Origin: Clostridiales bacterium
GTDB taxonomy: Bacteria > Bacillota > Clostridia > Oscillospirales > Oscillospiraceae
NCBI GenBank assembly: GCA_004553545.1
Contig: SFLD01000014.1
Coordinates: 1 to 44,239 of the forward strand
Reading direction: 5' to 3'
Length of the DNA stretch: 44,239 nucleotides
Below, in pieces: positions 15,390-22,614 of this stretch (positions within the stretch are counted from its first letter, which is position 1; every line of letters begins with the position of its first letter). The translations under genes and the position numbers were made by a program. The notes under the pieces are model-generated. The model did no database searches. It was given only the letters and a program-made list of their open reading frames with translations, and had not been told where the DNA came from.

Positions 15390-16069
15390 GTGGCGTCCTC
15401 CTTCCTGAGGCAGAAGACCCCGCTTTCCGGGGCAAAGGTCAGGAGAAAGACTTCCTCCGGCCGGTGGAAGCCCTGCTCTTTCAGCGTCTTTTTCAGCCAG
15501 GCCTCGTCCCGGCCGCAGCGGCGAAGGTTCTTCCGCAGCACCCGGCCGTCGTTGATGAGGACGGTGGGGAGGGCGGTCTCATCCTCCAGGGACAGGCCCA
15601 GCTGTTTGGCCGTGGGGGGCTGCTCCGCTGTCCAGGGCAGGAAGGAGAGCTGGCCGGAGTTCTCCAGCACGGCGTACTTCACGGCGTCGATGCCGCTGTA
15701 GCCCTGGCTGCGGAGCTCCTCCAGCACCTCGTCGATGGTGAAGCGGTTTTTCCGCATGGCCTCCTGCTGGAGCTTCCCGTTGCGGATCAGCACCGTGGGG
15801 GTGCCGCAGAGGAGCTCCCGGAAGCGGAGAGACCGGAGGGCGAGCTGGCTGAGGAGCAGCGACAGGGCCAGCAGCGTCAGAATGGGGATGACCCCCGCCA
15901 GCAGCGGGATGCCGAAATCCTGCATGGGCACGGCGGCCAGGTCTGAGATCATCATGGTCAGCACCAGCTCCCCCGGTTCCAGCTCGCCGATCTGGCGCTT
16001 GCCGGTGAGCCGCAGCCCCGCCATGATGAGGAAGTAAAGGATCAGGGTCCGAAAAAAGGCAGTAGACAT
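15386..16069 (-). CDS. DUF421 (YetF-like) membrane protein
   Basis: A 227-residue protein with three N-terminal membrane helices and a cytoplasmic domain. The family marks are LRLTGKRQIGELEPGELVLT near residue 20 and GTPTVLIRNGKLQQEAMRKN near 90, with the later INDGRVLRKNLRR. YetF-type proteins are widespread in spore formers; their exact role is not established. Two adjacent ATGs exist (16072, 16069); the second is better spaced from GGGAGGT. It overlaps the DUF4363 gene by four bases. Confidence 0.9.
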   Translation of the reverse strand: MSTAFFRTLILYFLIMAGLRLTGKRQIGELEPGELVLTMMISDLAAVPMQDFGIPLLAGVIPILTLLALSLLLSQLALRSLRFRELLCGTPTVLIRNGKLQQEAMRKNRFTIDEVLEELRSQGYSGIDAVKYAVLENSGQLSFLPWTAEQPPTAKQLGLSLEDETALPTVLINDGRVLRKNLRRCGRDEAWLKKTLKEQGFHRPEEVFLLTFAPESGVFCLRKEDAT

Positions 16070-16157
16070 CATGCACCTCCCAACGGGGACAGTATTTGCC
16101 GCCGGGGGAGGAAATATCCTGGGAGGTAGGAAATTTATGGTTTACATAAAAATAGCA

Positions 16158-16186
16158 TTGACGCGGGAGGAAAACTTTGCTACCAT
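16158..16186 (+). promoter_or_regulatory. promoter of the SLH-GH25 gene
   Basis: TTGACG at 16158-16163, 17-base spacer, TACCAT at 16181-16186. The -10 is a weaker match. Confidence 0.6.
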
Positions 16187-16273
16187 GGAAACGAAAGCTG
16201 ACCGCGGGGACGGACCGTGCCCGCGTTTTTCACGGCTGCCGGTTCGACAGCCTTCGAGGGAAAGGAGCAGACA

Positions 16274-17884
16274 ATGACATTCCGTAAGGGAAAGACTCTG
16301 GCCGCGGCGCTCCTCTGCGCGGCGGCCCTGACGGGCGCGGCCTCCGCCGCCTATACGGACACGGCGGGCCACTGGGCCGAGGGCGCCATCGACCGCTGGA
16401 GCGGGGAGTACGGCATCCTCCGGGGCTATGAGGACGGCAGCTTTCGCCCGGATGACACCATCACCCGGGGGGCCTTTGCCGGTATCCTGGACCGCTTCCT
16501 CCGCTACCAGGCGGAGGCCGCGCCGGACACCTTCTCCGATACCGCCGGGGACTACTGGGAGAGCCCGATCCTGAAGCTCAACGCCGCCGGGGTCTATCTC
16601 GGCAACAACGGCAAGGCCCTCATCTACCACGACATCACCCGCCAGCAGGCGGTGACCATGATCGCCCGGGCCTTCGCCCTAGGGGAGACCGAGGGGGACA
16701 TCCCCTATGACGACGCCGGGGACGTGGCCTACTACGCCAAGGGCTACCTTGTCACCATGCTGAAAAACGGCTGGCTCAACGACATGGGGGAGAGCAGGCT
16801 CCTTCGGCCCAACGAGCCCATCACCCGGGCGGAGGTGGTGAACATCCTCAGCAACCTGGTCTCCCGCCTCTGGCAGGAGAGCGGGGAGTACAGCGAGGAT
16901 GTGACCGGCACCGCCATGGTCAGCGCCGGGGACGGCGTGATCCTCCACGACATGAAGATCGACGGGGATCTCATCATCGCCCCCGGTGTCAGCGGCCCGG
17001 TGCTGCTGCGGGACGTGGCGCTCAGCGGTGTCATCACCAATTTCAGCGGTACGGAGGTCATCCAGGAGGAGACCCCCAAGGAAGACCCCGTCCCCGATCC
17101 CGGCCTGAAGCCGGGGGACCCCAATACCATTACCTATGAGGGGAAGACCATCCCCGTGCTGGAGGGCGTGCCGGTGAATCCCCTGAAGGCTTCGGACTTC
17201 GCCTGGGCGGACGGGCGGCTCCAGTATCTCGGCGGCCTCTGCCGGACGGAGACCGGCATCGATGTCTCCGCCTATCAGAACCGGGCCACCCCCGGCGGTC
17301 AGATCGACTGGGAGGCCGTGGCGGCGGACGGCATCGACTTCGCCCAGGTGCGCATTGCCCTCCGGGGCACCTCCTCCGGCACCCTCCACGCCGACGCCTT
17401 CTACGCCCAGAACATCGACGGCGCCCTGGCGGCGGGCCTCAAGACCGGGGTCTACATTTTCTCCCAGGCCATCACCGTGGAGGAGGCCATCGAGGAGGCG
17501 GACTTCGTGATCCGGCTGCTGGACGGCCGTACGCTCACCGGCCCCGTTACCTACGACTGGGAGATGAAGGACAGCACCTACCGGGTCTACGGCACAGAGC
17601 CGGAGGTGGCCACCGCCTGCGCCAAGGCCTTCTGTGATCGTATTGCCCAGGCGGGCTACGAGCCCATGGTCTATGTGAGCCGCTACGTGGGCTACTTCAA
17701 GTTTGACCTGCGGGAGCTCTCCGGCATCCCCCTCTGGTATCCGGAGTATAAGTACGAGTCCACCGCGCCGGAGAAGGTCTGCCCCCAGCTCTACTACCGC
17801 ATGGACTACTGGCAGTACACCAACAAGCTGAAGGTGGACGGCATCGGCGGGAACGTGGATGGCAGCCTGCGTTTTTACTGGTGA
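16274..17884 (+). CDS. S-layer-homology protein with C-terminal GH25 lysozyme domain
   Basis: A 536-residue secreted protein. Residues 1-26 form a signal peptide ending AASAA. Three SLH repeats follow at about 27-80 (AYTDTAGHWAEGAIDRWSGE), 86-136 and 142-197, which normally bind secondary cell-wall polymers. Residues 210-262 look like a short beta-helix; 265-285 is a Pro/Glu linker; 328-536 is a glycoside hydrolase family 25 domain, with GIDVSAYQ and the catalytic Asp/Glu pair in VTYDWEMKD (D428, E430). It probably cleaves peptidoglycan while held at the wall. The start is ATG 16274 after AAAGGAG. A terminator shared with the next gene follows. Confidence 0.92.
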   Translation: MTFRKGKTLAAALLCAAALTGAASAAYTDTAGHWAEGAIDRWSGEYGILRGYEDGSFRPDDTITRGAFAGILDRFLRYQAEAAPDTFSDTAGDYWESPILKLNAAGVYLGNNGKALIYHDITRQQAVTMIARAFALGETEGDIPYDDAGDVAYYAKGYLVTMLKNGWLNDMGESRLLRPNEPITRAEVVNILSNLVSRLWQESGEYSEDVTGTAMVSAGDGVILHDMKIDGDLIIAPGVSGPVLLRDVALSGVITNFSGTEVIQEETPKEDPVPDPGLKPGDPNTITYEGKTIPVLEGVPVNPLKASDFAWADGRLQYLGGLCRTETGIDVSAYQNRATPGGQIDWEAVAADGIDFAQVRIALRGTSSGTLHADAFYAQNIDGALAAGLKTGVYIFSQAITVEEAIEEADFVIRLLDGRTLTGPVTYDWEMKDSTYRVYGTEPEVATACAKAFCDRIAQAGYEPMVYVSRYVGYFKFDLRELSGIPLWYPEYKYESTAPEKVCPQLYYRMDYWQYTNKLKVDGIGGNVDGSLRFYW

Positions 17885-17894
17885 AAACTTTTTC

Positions 17895-17924
17895 GTCCCA
17901 ATGTACCGAGGGACATTTGGACGG
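17895..17924 (+). repeat. inverted repeat after the SLH-GH25 gene
   Basis: GTCCCAATGT and ACATTTGGAC form a 10-base stem with one mismatch and an 8-base loop just downstream of the stop codon; no T-run. Confidence 0.5.
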
Positions 17925-17934
17925 GGAAAACCGG

Positions 17935-17964
17935 AAAGAGGGGCGGTGATCCGCCCCTCTTTCT
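17935..17964. terminator. bidirectional terminator
   Basis: A perfect 12-bp stem AAAGAGGGGCGG (17935-17946) with 17951-17962, loop TGAT. It serves the SLH-GH25 gene on plus and the microprotein on minus. Confidence 0.85.
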
Positions 17965-17973
17965 GCTTGGGTC

Positions 17974-18096
17974 TCAGCGCTGGCTGCGGTTCTGCTGGTT
18001 CTGATTGCGGTTCTGGTTCTGCTCACGGTTCTCGCTGCGGTTCTCGTTGTTCTGCTCGTTCTGGTTTTCGTTCTGATTGCGGTTCTTCTCCTTCAT
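17974..18096 (-). CDS. 40-residue Asn/Gln-rich microprotein
   Basis: An open frame of 41 codons starting at ATG 18096, eight bases after an ideal AAAGGAGG. The protein begins MKEKNRNQNENQNEQNNENR and continues in the same manner to NQQNRSQR; apart from Met1 and a few Ser it consists only of Asn, Gln, Glu, Arg and Lys. It has no hydrophobic residues, so it must be disordered. The strong ribosome site, the matching terminator, and retention of the hydrophilic pattern argue that it is expressed. Similar short N/Q-rich proteins are seen in spore formers without a known role; a spore-associated or RNA-binding role is only a guess. Confidence 0.65.
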   Translation of the reverse strand: MKEKNRNQNENQNEQNNENRSENREQNQNRNQNQQNRSQR

Positions 18097-18238
18097 GCCA
18101 GGGACCTCCTTTCTCGCTTTCTGGGCATACCCTGCCCGGACGCGGACTATTCTGCCCGGAATGGCGGAAAGAAATTCCGAAGCGGCGAAAAATCTCCCCG
18201 GAGCTTGGGAAAAAGTTCGGGAAAGCCCCAAAAAGCGG

Positions 18239-18267
18239 TTGACAAGCGGCCCCGCCCCTGCTATACT
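18239..18267 (+). promoter_or_regulatory. sigma-A-type promoter of infC-rpmI-rplT
   Basis: Perfect TTGACA at 18239-18244, 17-base spacer, TATACT at 18262-18267. This gives a leader of about 175 bases before infC. Confidence 0.9.
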
Positions 18268-18274
18268 AACAGGG

Positions 18275-18436
18275 CAAAACAAAGAAGGCCGGTGCATCCG
18301 CCTCACCTCCAGCGATACGTGAAGAGGTCAAGATCGTTTCTGAGCCACGCTTTTTGTGGCTTTCCACCCGTGCGGACTTCCGCCCGGGGATGATCGCGGA
18401 TGCCTGCCGGGTGTCCGCGTTTTTGTATTTTTCAAG
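18275..18436 (+). promoter_or_regulatory. ribosomal-protein leader with attenuator (L20-leader type)
   Basis: The infC leader has a hairpin AGCCAC/GTGGCT (18343-18361) and a terminator: CGCGGA (18395-18400) with TCCGCG (18414-18419) followed by five T, then GTATTTTT. Just upstream, TCCGC (18379-18383) can pair either with GCGGA at 18372-18376 or with GCGGA at 18396-18400, the 5' arm of the terminator; the second pairing would prevent termination. In Bacillus, L20 binds the infC leader and causes early termination. That this leader works alike is inferred from position and fold. Confidence 0.7.
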
Positions 18437-18450
18437 GAGGTGTTTCGGCC

Positions 18451-18969
18451 ATTAGCAAAGTAGTGCATGAACTGAACGAGGAGATCTGCGACAAGGAGAT
18501 CCGCCTGATCGGCGCCGCCGGCGAGCAGCTGGGCATCATGGCGCCTGCCAGCGCTCTCAAGATCGCGGATGAACAGGGCCTGGATCTCGTGAAGATCTCT
18601 CCCCAGGCGACGCCGCCTGTGTGCAAGCTGATGAACTACGGCAAGTTCCGCTTCGAGCAGAGCAAGAAGGAGAAGGAAGCCCGCAAGAATCAGCATGTGG
18701 TGGAGATCAAGGAGATCCGCATGTCCCCCGGGATCGACATCGGCGACTTCAACACCAAGCTGCGCAACGCGCAGAAGTTCCTCGCCGACGGCAACCGCGT
18801 CAAGGTCAGCGTCCGCTTCCGCGGCCGTGAGATGGCGCATACCGACATCGGCAAGGGGCTTCTGGATCGGTTCGCGGAGCAGTGCGCCGAAGTGGCGAAC
18901 CTGGATAAGGCCGCCAAGCTGGAAGGCCGGATGATGTCCATCTTCCTCTCCCCTAAGGCCGGCAAGTGA
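18451..18969 (+). CDS. infC: translation initiation factor IF-3, AUU start
   Basis: A 172-residue IF-3 with the N-terminal domain (VVHELNEEICDKEIRLIGAA), the linker with KLMNYGKFRFEQSKKEKEAR, and the C-terminal domain with EIRMSPGIDIGDFNTKLRNA. It binds the 30S subunit and checks the initiator codon. No ATG or GTG fits the family N-terminus after the ribosome site AAGGAGGT (18434-18441); ATT at 18451, nine bases on, begins (M)SKVVHELNEE as in other IF-3s. The rare AUU start, by which IF-3 limits its own synthesis, is well known in Enterobacteria and Bacillus. A start at GTG 18463 is possible but too close to the domain. First gene of the operon with rpmI and rplT. Confidence 0.95.
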   Translation: MSKVVHELNEEICDKEIRLIGAAGEQLGIMAPASALKIADEQGLDLVKISPQATPPVCKLMNYGKFRFEQSKKEKEARKNQHVVEIKEIRMSPGIDIGDFNTKLRNAQKFLADGNRVKVSVRFRGREMAHTDIGKGLLDRFAEQCAEVANLDKAAKLEGRMMSIFLSPKAGK

Positions 18970-19036
18970 GCCCGGTCCCCCATTTTTGAGCATCCACTCA
19001 AGACAGTTGCAAAACAACGGAAGGAGATTTTCAATT

Positions 19037-19234
19037 ATGCCGAAGCTGAAAACCCATAGCGGTGCCAAGAAGAGATTCAACCTCACCAAGAACGGCAAGG
19101 TCAAGCGCGCCAAGGCCTTCAAGAGCCACATCCTCACCAAGAAGGACACCAAGCGCACCCGTCGCCTGCGGACCGGCGGCTATGCCGACGCCACCAACGT
19201 CGACGCCATCCGCAAGATGATCCCCTACAAGTAA
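19037..19234 (+). CDS. rpmI: 50S ribosomal protein bL35
   Basis: A 65-residue basic protein of normal length, MPKLKTHSGAKKRFNLTKNG through to MIPYK. The start is ATG 19037 with AAGGAG upstream; the frame extends to 18986 but the family begins at MPKLKTH. It lies 67 bases after infC and 37 before rplT. Confidence 0.98.
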   Translation: MPKLKTHSGAKKRFNLTKNGKVKRAKAFKSHILTKKDTKRTRRLRTGGYADATNVDAIRKMIPYK

Positions 19235-19271
19235 GAGACTGAACCGTTTTTAGAATAGGAGGCTTTTCAAT

Positions 19272-19622
19272 ATGGCAAGAGTCAAAGGCGCGATGATGAC
19301 GCGCAAGAGAAGAAACAAGACCCTGAAGCTGGCCAAGGGCTACTGGGGTTCCAAGTCCAAGCATTTCCGTGTGGCCAACCAGGCCGTCATGAAGTCCCTG
19401 AGCTACGCTTACACCGGCCGCCGCCTGAAGAAGCGTGACTTCCGCAGTCTGTGGATCACCCGCATCAGCGCCGCCTGCAAGATGAACGGCATGAACTACT
19501 CCACCTTCATGCACGGCCTGAAGGTCGCCGGCATCGAGATCAACCGCAAGATGCTCTCCGAGCTGGCCATCTCCGATCCCGCCGCTTTCACCAAGCTGGT
19601 GGAGATCGCCAAGAAGGCGTAA
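19272..19622 (+). CDS. rplT: 50S ribosomal protein bL20
   Basis: A 116-residue protein, normal length for L20, beginning MARVKGAMMTRKRRNKTLKL and including KGYWGSKSKHFRVANQAVMK. It binds 23S rRNA early in assembly and, in Firmicutes, represses its own operon through the infC leader. RBS AGGAGG upstream. Last gene of the operon; strong terminator follows. Confidence 0.98.
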   Translation: MARVKGAMMTRKRRNKTLKLAKGYWGSKSKHFRVANQAVMKSLSYAYTGRRLKKRDFRSLWITRISAACKMNGMNYSTFMHGLKVAGIEINRKMLSELAISDPAAFTKLVEIAKKA

Positions 19623-19635
19623 CATATCCGCGCTC

Positions 19636-19668
19636 ACAGCTCCCGCCGGACCGGCGGGAGCTGTTTTT
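19636..19668 (+). terminator. intrinsic terminator of infC-rpmI-rplT
   Basis: Arms ACAGCTCCCGCC (19636-19647) and GGCGGGAGCTGT (19653-19664), followed by a T-run. Confidence 0.92.
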
Positions 19669-19700
19669 CTGTCCGCCCTCCCTTCTCCGCATCCCGGGAC

Positions 19701-19730
19701 TTGACAGGGGAGCCTTCTTTATGATATCAT
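19701..19730 (+). promoter_or_regulatory. promoter of the SPFH operon
   Basis: Perfect TTGACA at 19701-19706, 18-base spacer, TATCAT at 19725-19730. The -10 lies inside the 29-base palindrome. Confidence 0.75.
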
Positions 19731-19745
19731 GATGATATCATAAAG
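19717..19745. promoter_or_regulatory. 29-base perfect palindrome, probable operator
   Basis: CTTTATGATATCAT (19717-19730), a central G, then its exact reverse complement (19732-19745). It is made of two copies of the self-complementary decamer ATGATATCAT. It covers the -10 and start-site region of the SPFH promoter, so a bound dimeric repressor would block transcription. The ribbon-helix-helix protein two genes on is one candidate binder. Confidence 0.8.
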
Positions 19746-19763
19746 AGAGAAGGAGTGATCCTG

Positions 19764-20783
19764 ATGAAAGAGATCGTACTGACAGGGAAGAGAAAGGGCA
19801 TGGCCGTGCTGCTGGGCATCATCGCCCTTTATGTGCTGGCGATCCTGGGTATCCTGGCCTTCTGCGCCCAACCCTGGGGGGCTACCGTGGCCCTTCTGGT
19901 GCTGTCCATCCTTGTGCTGGCCCTGGGCTGGATCCCCATCTGCGGCCTGAAGGTCTTAAAGCCCCAGGAGGCCCTGGTGCTGACCCTCTTCGGCAGGTAC
20001 ATCGGCACGCTGAAGGGGGAGGGCTTCTACTTCGTGAACCCCTTCTGCACCTCTGTAAACCCCGCCGCCAAGACCAAGCTCAACCAGTCCGCGGATGTGG
20101 ACGGCGGCAAGAACGGCATCCAGGCGGCTCTGAGCGCCGCCAACCAGGCCGCCAGCGCGGAGGCGCTCAGCAAGAAGATCTCCCTGAAGATCATGACCCT
20201 CAACAACGCCCGCCAGAAGATCAACGACTGCCTGGGCAACCCCATCGAGATCGGCATCGCCGTCATGTGGCGGGTGACGGACACCGCCGCCGCGGTCTTC
20301 AACGTGGATAACTACAAGGAGTATCTGTCTCTCCAGTGCGACGCCGCTCTGCGGAACATCGTCCGCATCTATCCCTACGACGTGGCCCCCGGCATCGACA
20401 CCACCGGCGACGGTCAGGCCGACGAGGGCAGCCTCCGTGGCTCCAGTGAGGTGGTGGCGGGCCGTATCCGGGACGAGATCCAGGCCAAGGTGGCGGACGC
20501 CGGGCTGGAGATCCTCGAGGCCCGGATCACCTACCTCGCCTATGCGCCGGAGATCGCCGCCGTCATGCTCCAGCGCCAGCAGGCCAGCGCCATCATCGAC
20601 GCCCGGAAGATGATCGTGGAGGGCGCCGTCGGTATGGTAGAGATGGCCCTGGAGCGCCTGGCGGAGAACAACACCGTGGAACTGGACGAGGAGCGGAAGG
20701 CCGCCATGGTCTCCAACCTCCTGGTGGTGCTCTGCGGCAACCGGGATGCCCAGCCGGTGGTGAACTCCGGCAGCCTTTACTAA
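19764..20783 (+). CDS. SPFH (band 7 / prohibitin homology) domain membrane protein
   Basis: A 339-residue protein. Two N-terminal membrane segments (about 15-37 and 43-61) precede an SPFH domain with LKVLKPQEALVLTLFGRYIG, GEGFYFVNPF and MWRVTDTAAAVFNVDNYKEY, then a helical part (EAALVAR-like repeat region ending in LQRQQASAIIDARK). It resembles flotillin/stomatin-type scaffold proteins at the membrane. An internal stretch near 110-140 (GIQAALSAANQAASAEALSK) is unusually Ala-rich. The start is ATG 19764, eight bases after AAGGAG; a GTG at 19755 is in frame but too close. First gene of an operon with an RHH protein and a DUF3784-like protein. Confidence 0.9.
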   Translation: MKEIVLTGKRKGMAVLLGIIALYVLAILGILAFCAQPWGATVALLVLSILVLALGWIPICGLKVLKPQEALVLTLFGRYIGTLKGEGFYFVNPFCTSVNPAAKTKLNQSADVDGGKNGIQAALSAANQAASAEALSKKISLKIMTLNNARQKINDCLGNPIEIGIAVMWRVTDTAAAVFNVDNYKEYLSLQCDAALRNIVRIYPYDVAPGIDTTGDGQADEGSLRGSSEVVAGRIRDEIQAKVADAGLEILEARITYLAYAPEIAAVMLQRQQASAIIDARKMIVEGAVGMVEMALERLAENNTVELDEERKAAMVSNLLVVLCGNRDAQPVVNSGSLY

Positions 20784-20833
20784 GACGAGGACGACCAAGA
20801 AGACGAGAACGACCAAGGAGAGGGGGAGCGCCC

Positions 20834-21043
20834 ATGGAGAGCAAGGAAAACGGCAAGAAGCAGGTCCCCCTGCGCCTGTCCCCCAAGCTCTACGCCGCCA
20901 TCGCCGCCTGGGCGGAGGATGACTTCCGCTCGGTGAACGGGCAGATCGAGTACCTGCTGACGGAGTGTGTCCGCCAGCGGAAGAAGAACGGAAAATATGT
21001 CGGCGAGGAGATCGACGTTCCGCCGGAGCTGGACATCTCGTAG
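20834..21043 (+). CDS. Arc-like ribbon-helix-helix protein
   Basis: A 69-residue protein with KKQVPLRLSPKLYAAIAAWA followed by a second helix NGQIEYLLTECVRQRKK. The alternating strand (VPLRL), the helix and the short turn match Arc/MetJ-type DNA-binding proteins, which act as dimers. The tail (VGEEIDVPPELDIS) is acidic. The ATG follows GGAGAGGGGGAGCGCCC. Its place in an operon behind a perfect palindrome suggests autoregulation, but RHH-like proteins next to SPFH genes may also be adaptors; DNA binding is inferred. Confidence 0.78.
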   Translation: MESKENGKKQVPLRLSPKLYAAIAAWAEDDFRSVNGQIEYLLTECVRQRKKNGKYVGEEIDVPPELDIS

Positions 21044-21064
21044 CCGCCTGAGAAGGGAGGAGCC

Positions 21065-21340
21065 ATGGAGATCTTGCACGGTATCACGGTGGGCCTTTTC
21101 CTGCTGCTGGGCGGGCTCTTCTCCCGGGGGAAGGCAGGCTTCCTCCTGGCGGGGACGGACCGTGAGCCCAGCCTTGCCCTCTGCCGGAGGGCGGGACGGC
21201 TGATGTTCCTGCTGGCCGGGTGCTGGAGCCTGATCCTGCTGAGCGAACTGCTTCAGCGGGGATGGCTCCACTGGCTGGGCCTGGGGGCGTTCCTGCTCTG
21301 CGCCATTCTTGGCGCGGTCCGCCTGAGCCGAAAATGCTGA
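21065..21340 (+). CDS. DUF3784-like small membrane protein
   Basis: A 91-residue protein with three membrane segments (about 6-18, 45-62, 69-86). The segment GGLFSRGKAGFLLAGTDREP followed by LCRRAGRLMF resembles DUF3784 proteins, which typically show GKGxFLIAGYNT and an LCR motif after a longer insertion. RBS GGGAGGAGCC upstream of ATG 21065. Last gene of the SPFH operon; two terminators follow. Confidence 0.7.
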   Translation: MEILHGITVGLFLLLGGLFSRGKAGFLLAGTDREPSLALCRRAGRLMFLLAGCWSLILLSELLQRGWLHWLGLGAFLLCAILGAVRLSRKC

Positions 21341-21342
21341 CG

Positions 21343-21380
21343 AAAGCGGCGTCCTTTCCCGGGAAAGGACGCCGCTTTTT
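21343..21380 (+). terminator. terminator 1 of the SPFH operon
   Basis: An 18-base arm (21343-21360) directly followed by its exact reverse complement (21361-21378), ending TTTTT at 21376-21380. Confidence 0.8.
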
Positions 21381-21389
21381 GGGGGGAAA

Positions 21390-21432
21390 GACCTCCCTGC
21401 CGCAAAAAGGCGGCAGGGAGGTCGGCTTTTTT
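21390..21432 (+). terminator. terminator 2 of the SPFH operon
   Basis: Arms GACCTCCCTGCCGC (21390-21403) and its reverse complement (21410-21423), loop AAAAAG, then six T at 21427-21432. Confidence 0.85.
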
Positions 21433-21450
21433 GGGGAAAAGGGGGGGAAC

Positions 21451-22509
21451 TCAGCCCTCCGCCCGGGCGAAGTAGGGGCCGCAGGCGGCCTCGTGGGTCT
21501 GGGCGTAGGTCCAGGTGAAGTCCTTGTCGGTGAGAAACCAGTCGGCCCCCTCCATGGCGGGGTGCTCCTCCCAGTTCCGGCGGGCCAGAGCCAGGGCCTC
21601 CTCCCGGGTGACGGGGCGGATGCGCCGCTCCGATACCGGGGGATGCTCGTAGTAGAAGAGGTAGGCGGTCTCGAAGTCCGTCGATTCCAGGGCGGCGAGG
21701 GCGGCGTCCCCGCTCTCGTGGGGGACCAGCTCCCAGGAGAAGAGGTGCCAGAGATAGTTCCCGCCGGAGAGGACGTGCTTGCCCAGGTCCTCCTCGGAGA
21801 CGTGGGGACCGAAGGCCGCCAGCCAGCGGTCCCGGACCTCCCGGATCTCCTCCGGGAAGAGCTCCTCCCAGGGCTCCTCCATGGTGGCCACCAGCCGGTT
21901 GATGGGCTGGCCCAGGGCGTGGAACTTAGCCTCGTAGTCCGTCATGACCCCAACGGGGCCGTTCTCGTGGAGGTTCCGCGTGACCTCTGAGAGGGTGAAG
22001 CCGTAGCGGGGAATCTCTTCCACGGAGAACTCGAAGAGGGGCTGGTTGTCGGTCTTGAAGTGGATCTGGCCGCCGGGGGAGAGGACCTGACGGTAGCGCT
22101 TCAGGAAGTTCCCGTGGGTCAGGCGGCGGCGGGCGTGGCCCCGGTTGGGCCAGGGATCGCAGAAGTTGACGTAGATCCGGTCCACCTCGCCGGGGGCAAA
22201 GAAGAGGGGCAGCTGGTCGGCGTTGGCGTCCAGGAAGAAGACATTGTGGAGCCCGGCGTCCCGGCAGCGCTCCATGGCCACCACCATGGCGTCCGGCACC
22301 ATCTCGATGGCGATGAGCAGCACGTCCGGCTCCGCTGCGGCGGTGCCGGCGGTGAAGCGGCCCTTGCCGCAGCCCAGCTCCACCCGGAGTTCCCGGGCTC
22401 CCGGCATCAGGGAGCGCCACTTGCCGGGCATGGCATAGGGGTCGGGGATGAGGTAGTCGGCACAGCGCTCCATCCGGGGCAGCAGGTTTTTCTTCTTGCG
22501 CATTCGCAT
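21451..22509 (-). CDS. trmB: tRNA (guanine-N7)-methyltransferase TrmB fused to a DUF4275-like domain
   Basis: A 352-residue protein. Residues 1-213 are TrmB, which makes 7-methylguanosine at tRNA position 46 with SAM: VELGCGKGRFTAG (43-55, SAM site), FLDANADQLPLFF (92-104), YVNFCDPWPNRGHARRRLT (113-131, catalytic Asp and base contacts) and HFKTDNQPLF. TrmB normally ends near 215-240 residues. Here residues 214-352 add a domain with NYLWHLFSWE (251-260) and TDKDFTWTYAQTHEAACGPY (327-346), the pattern of DUF4275, a domain of unknown function usually encoded alone. There is no stop or frameshift between the parts. ATG 22509 follows AGGAGG by eight bases. Confidence 0.92.
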   Translation of the reverse strand: MRMRKKKNLLPRMERCADYLIPDPYAMPGKWRSLMPGARELRVELGCGKGRFTAGTAAAEPDVLLIAIEMVPDAMVVAMERCRDAGLHNVFFLDANADQLPLFFAPGEVDRIYVNFCDPWPNRGHARRRLTHGNFLKRYRQVLSPGGQIHFKTDNQPLFEFSVEEIPRYGFTLSEVTRNLHENGPVGVMTDYEAKFHALGQPINRLVATMEEPWEELFPEEIREVRDRWLAAFGPHVSEEDLGKHVLSGGNYLWHLFSWELVPHESGDAALAALESTDFETAYLFYYEHPPVSERRIRPVTREEALALARRNWEEHPAMEGADWFLTDKDFTWTYAQTHEAACGPYFARAEG

Positions 22510-22561
22510 GGTGGCATCCTCCTATGTGGGCCCGCCGGAGGCGGGGGTGTCATACCCTGAC

Positions 22562-22590
22562 AGCATACCATAAAACCGCCGGGCTGTAAA
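22562..22590 (-). promoter_or_regulatory. promoter of trmB
   Basis: Minus strand: TTTACA (complement of 22585-22590), 17-base spacer, TATGCT (complement of 22562-22567). Confidence 0.65.
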
Positions 22591-22614
22591 TGCTCTTTCC
22601 CGGGGAAAAGGGGC

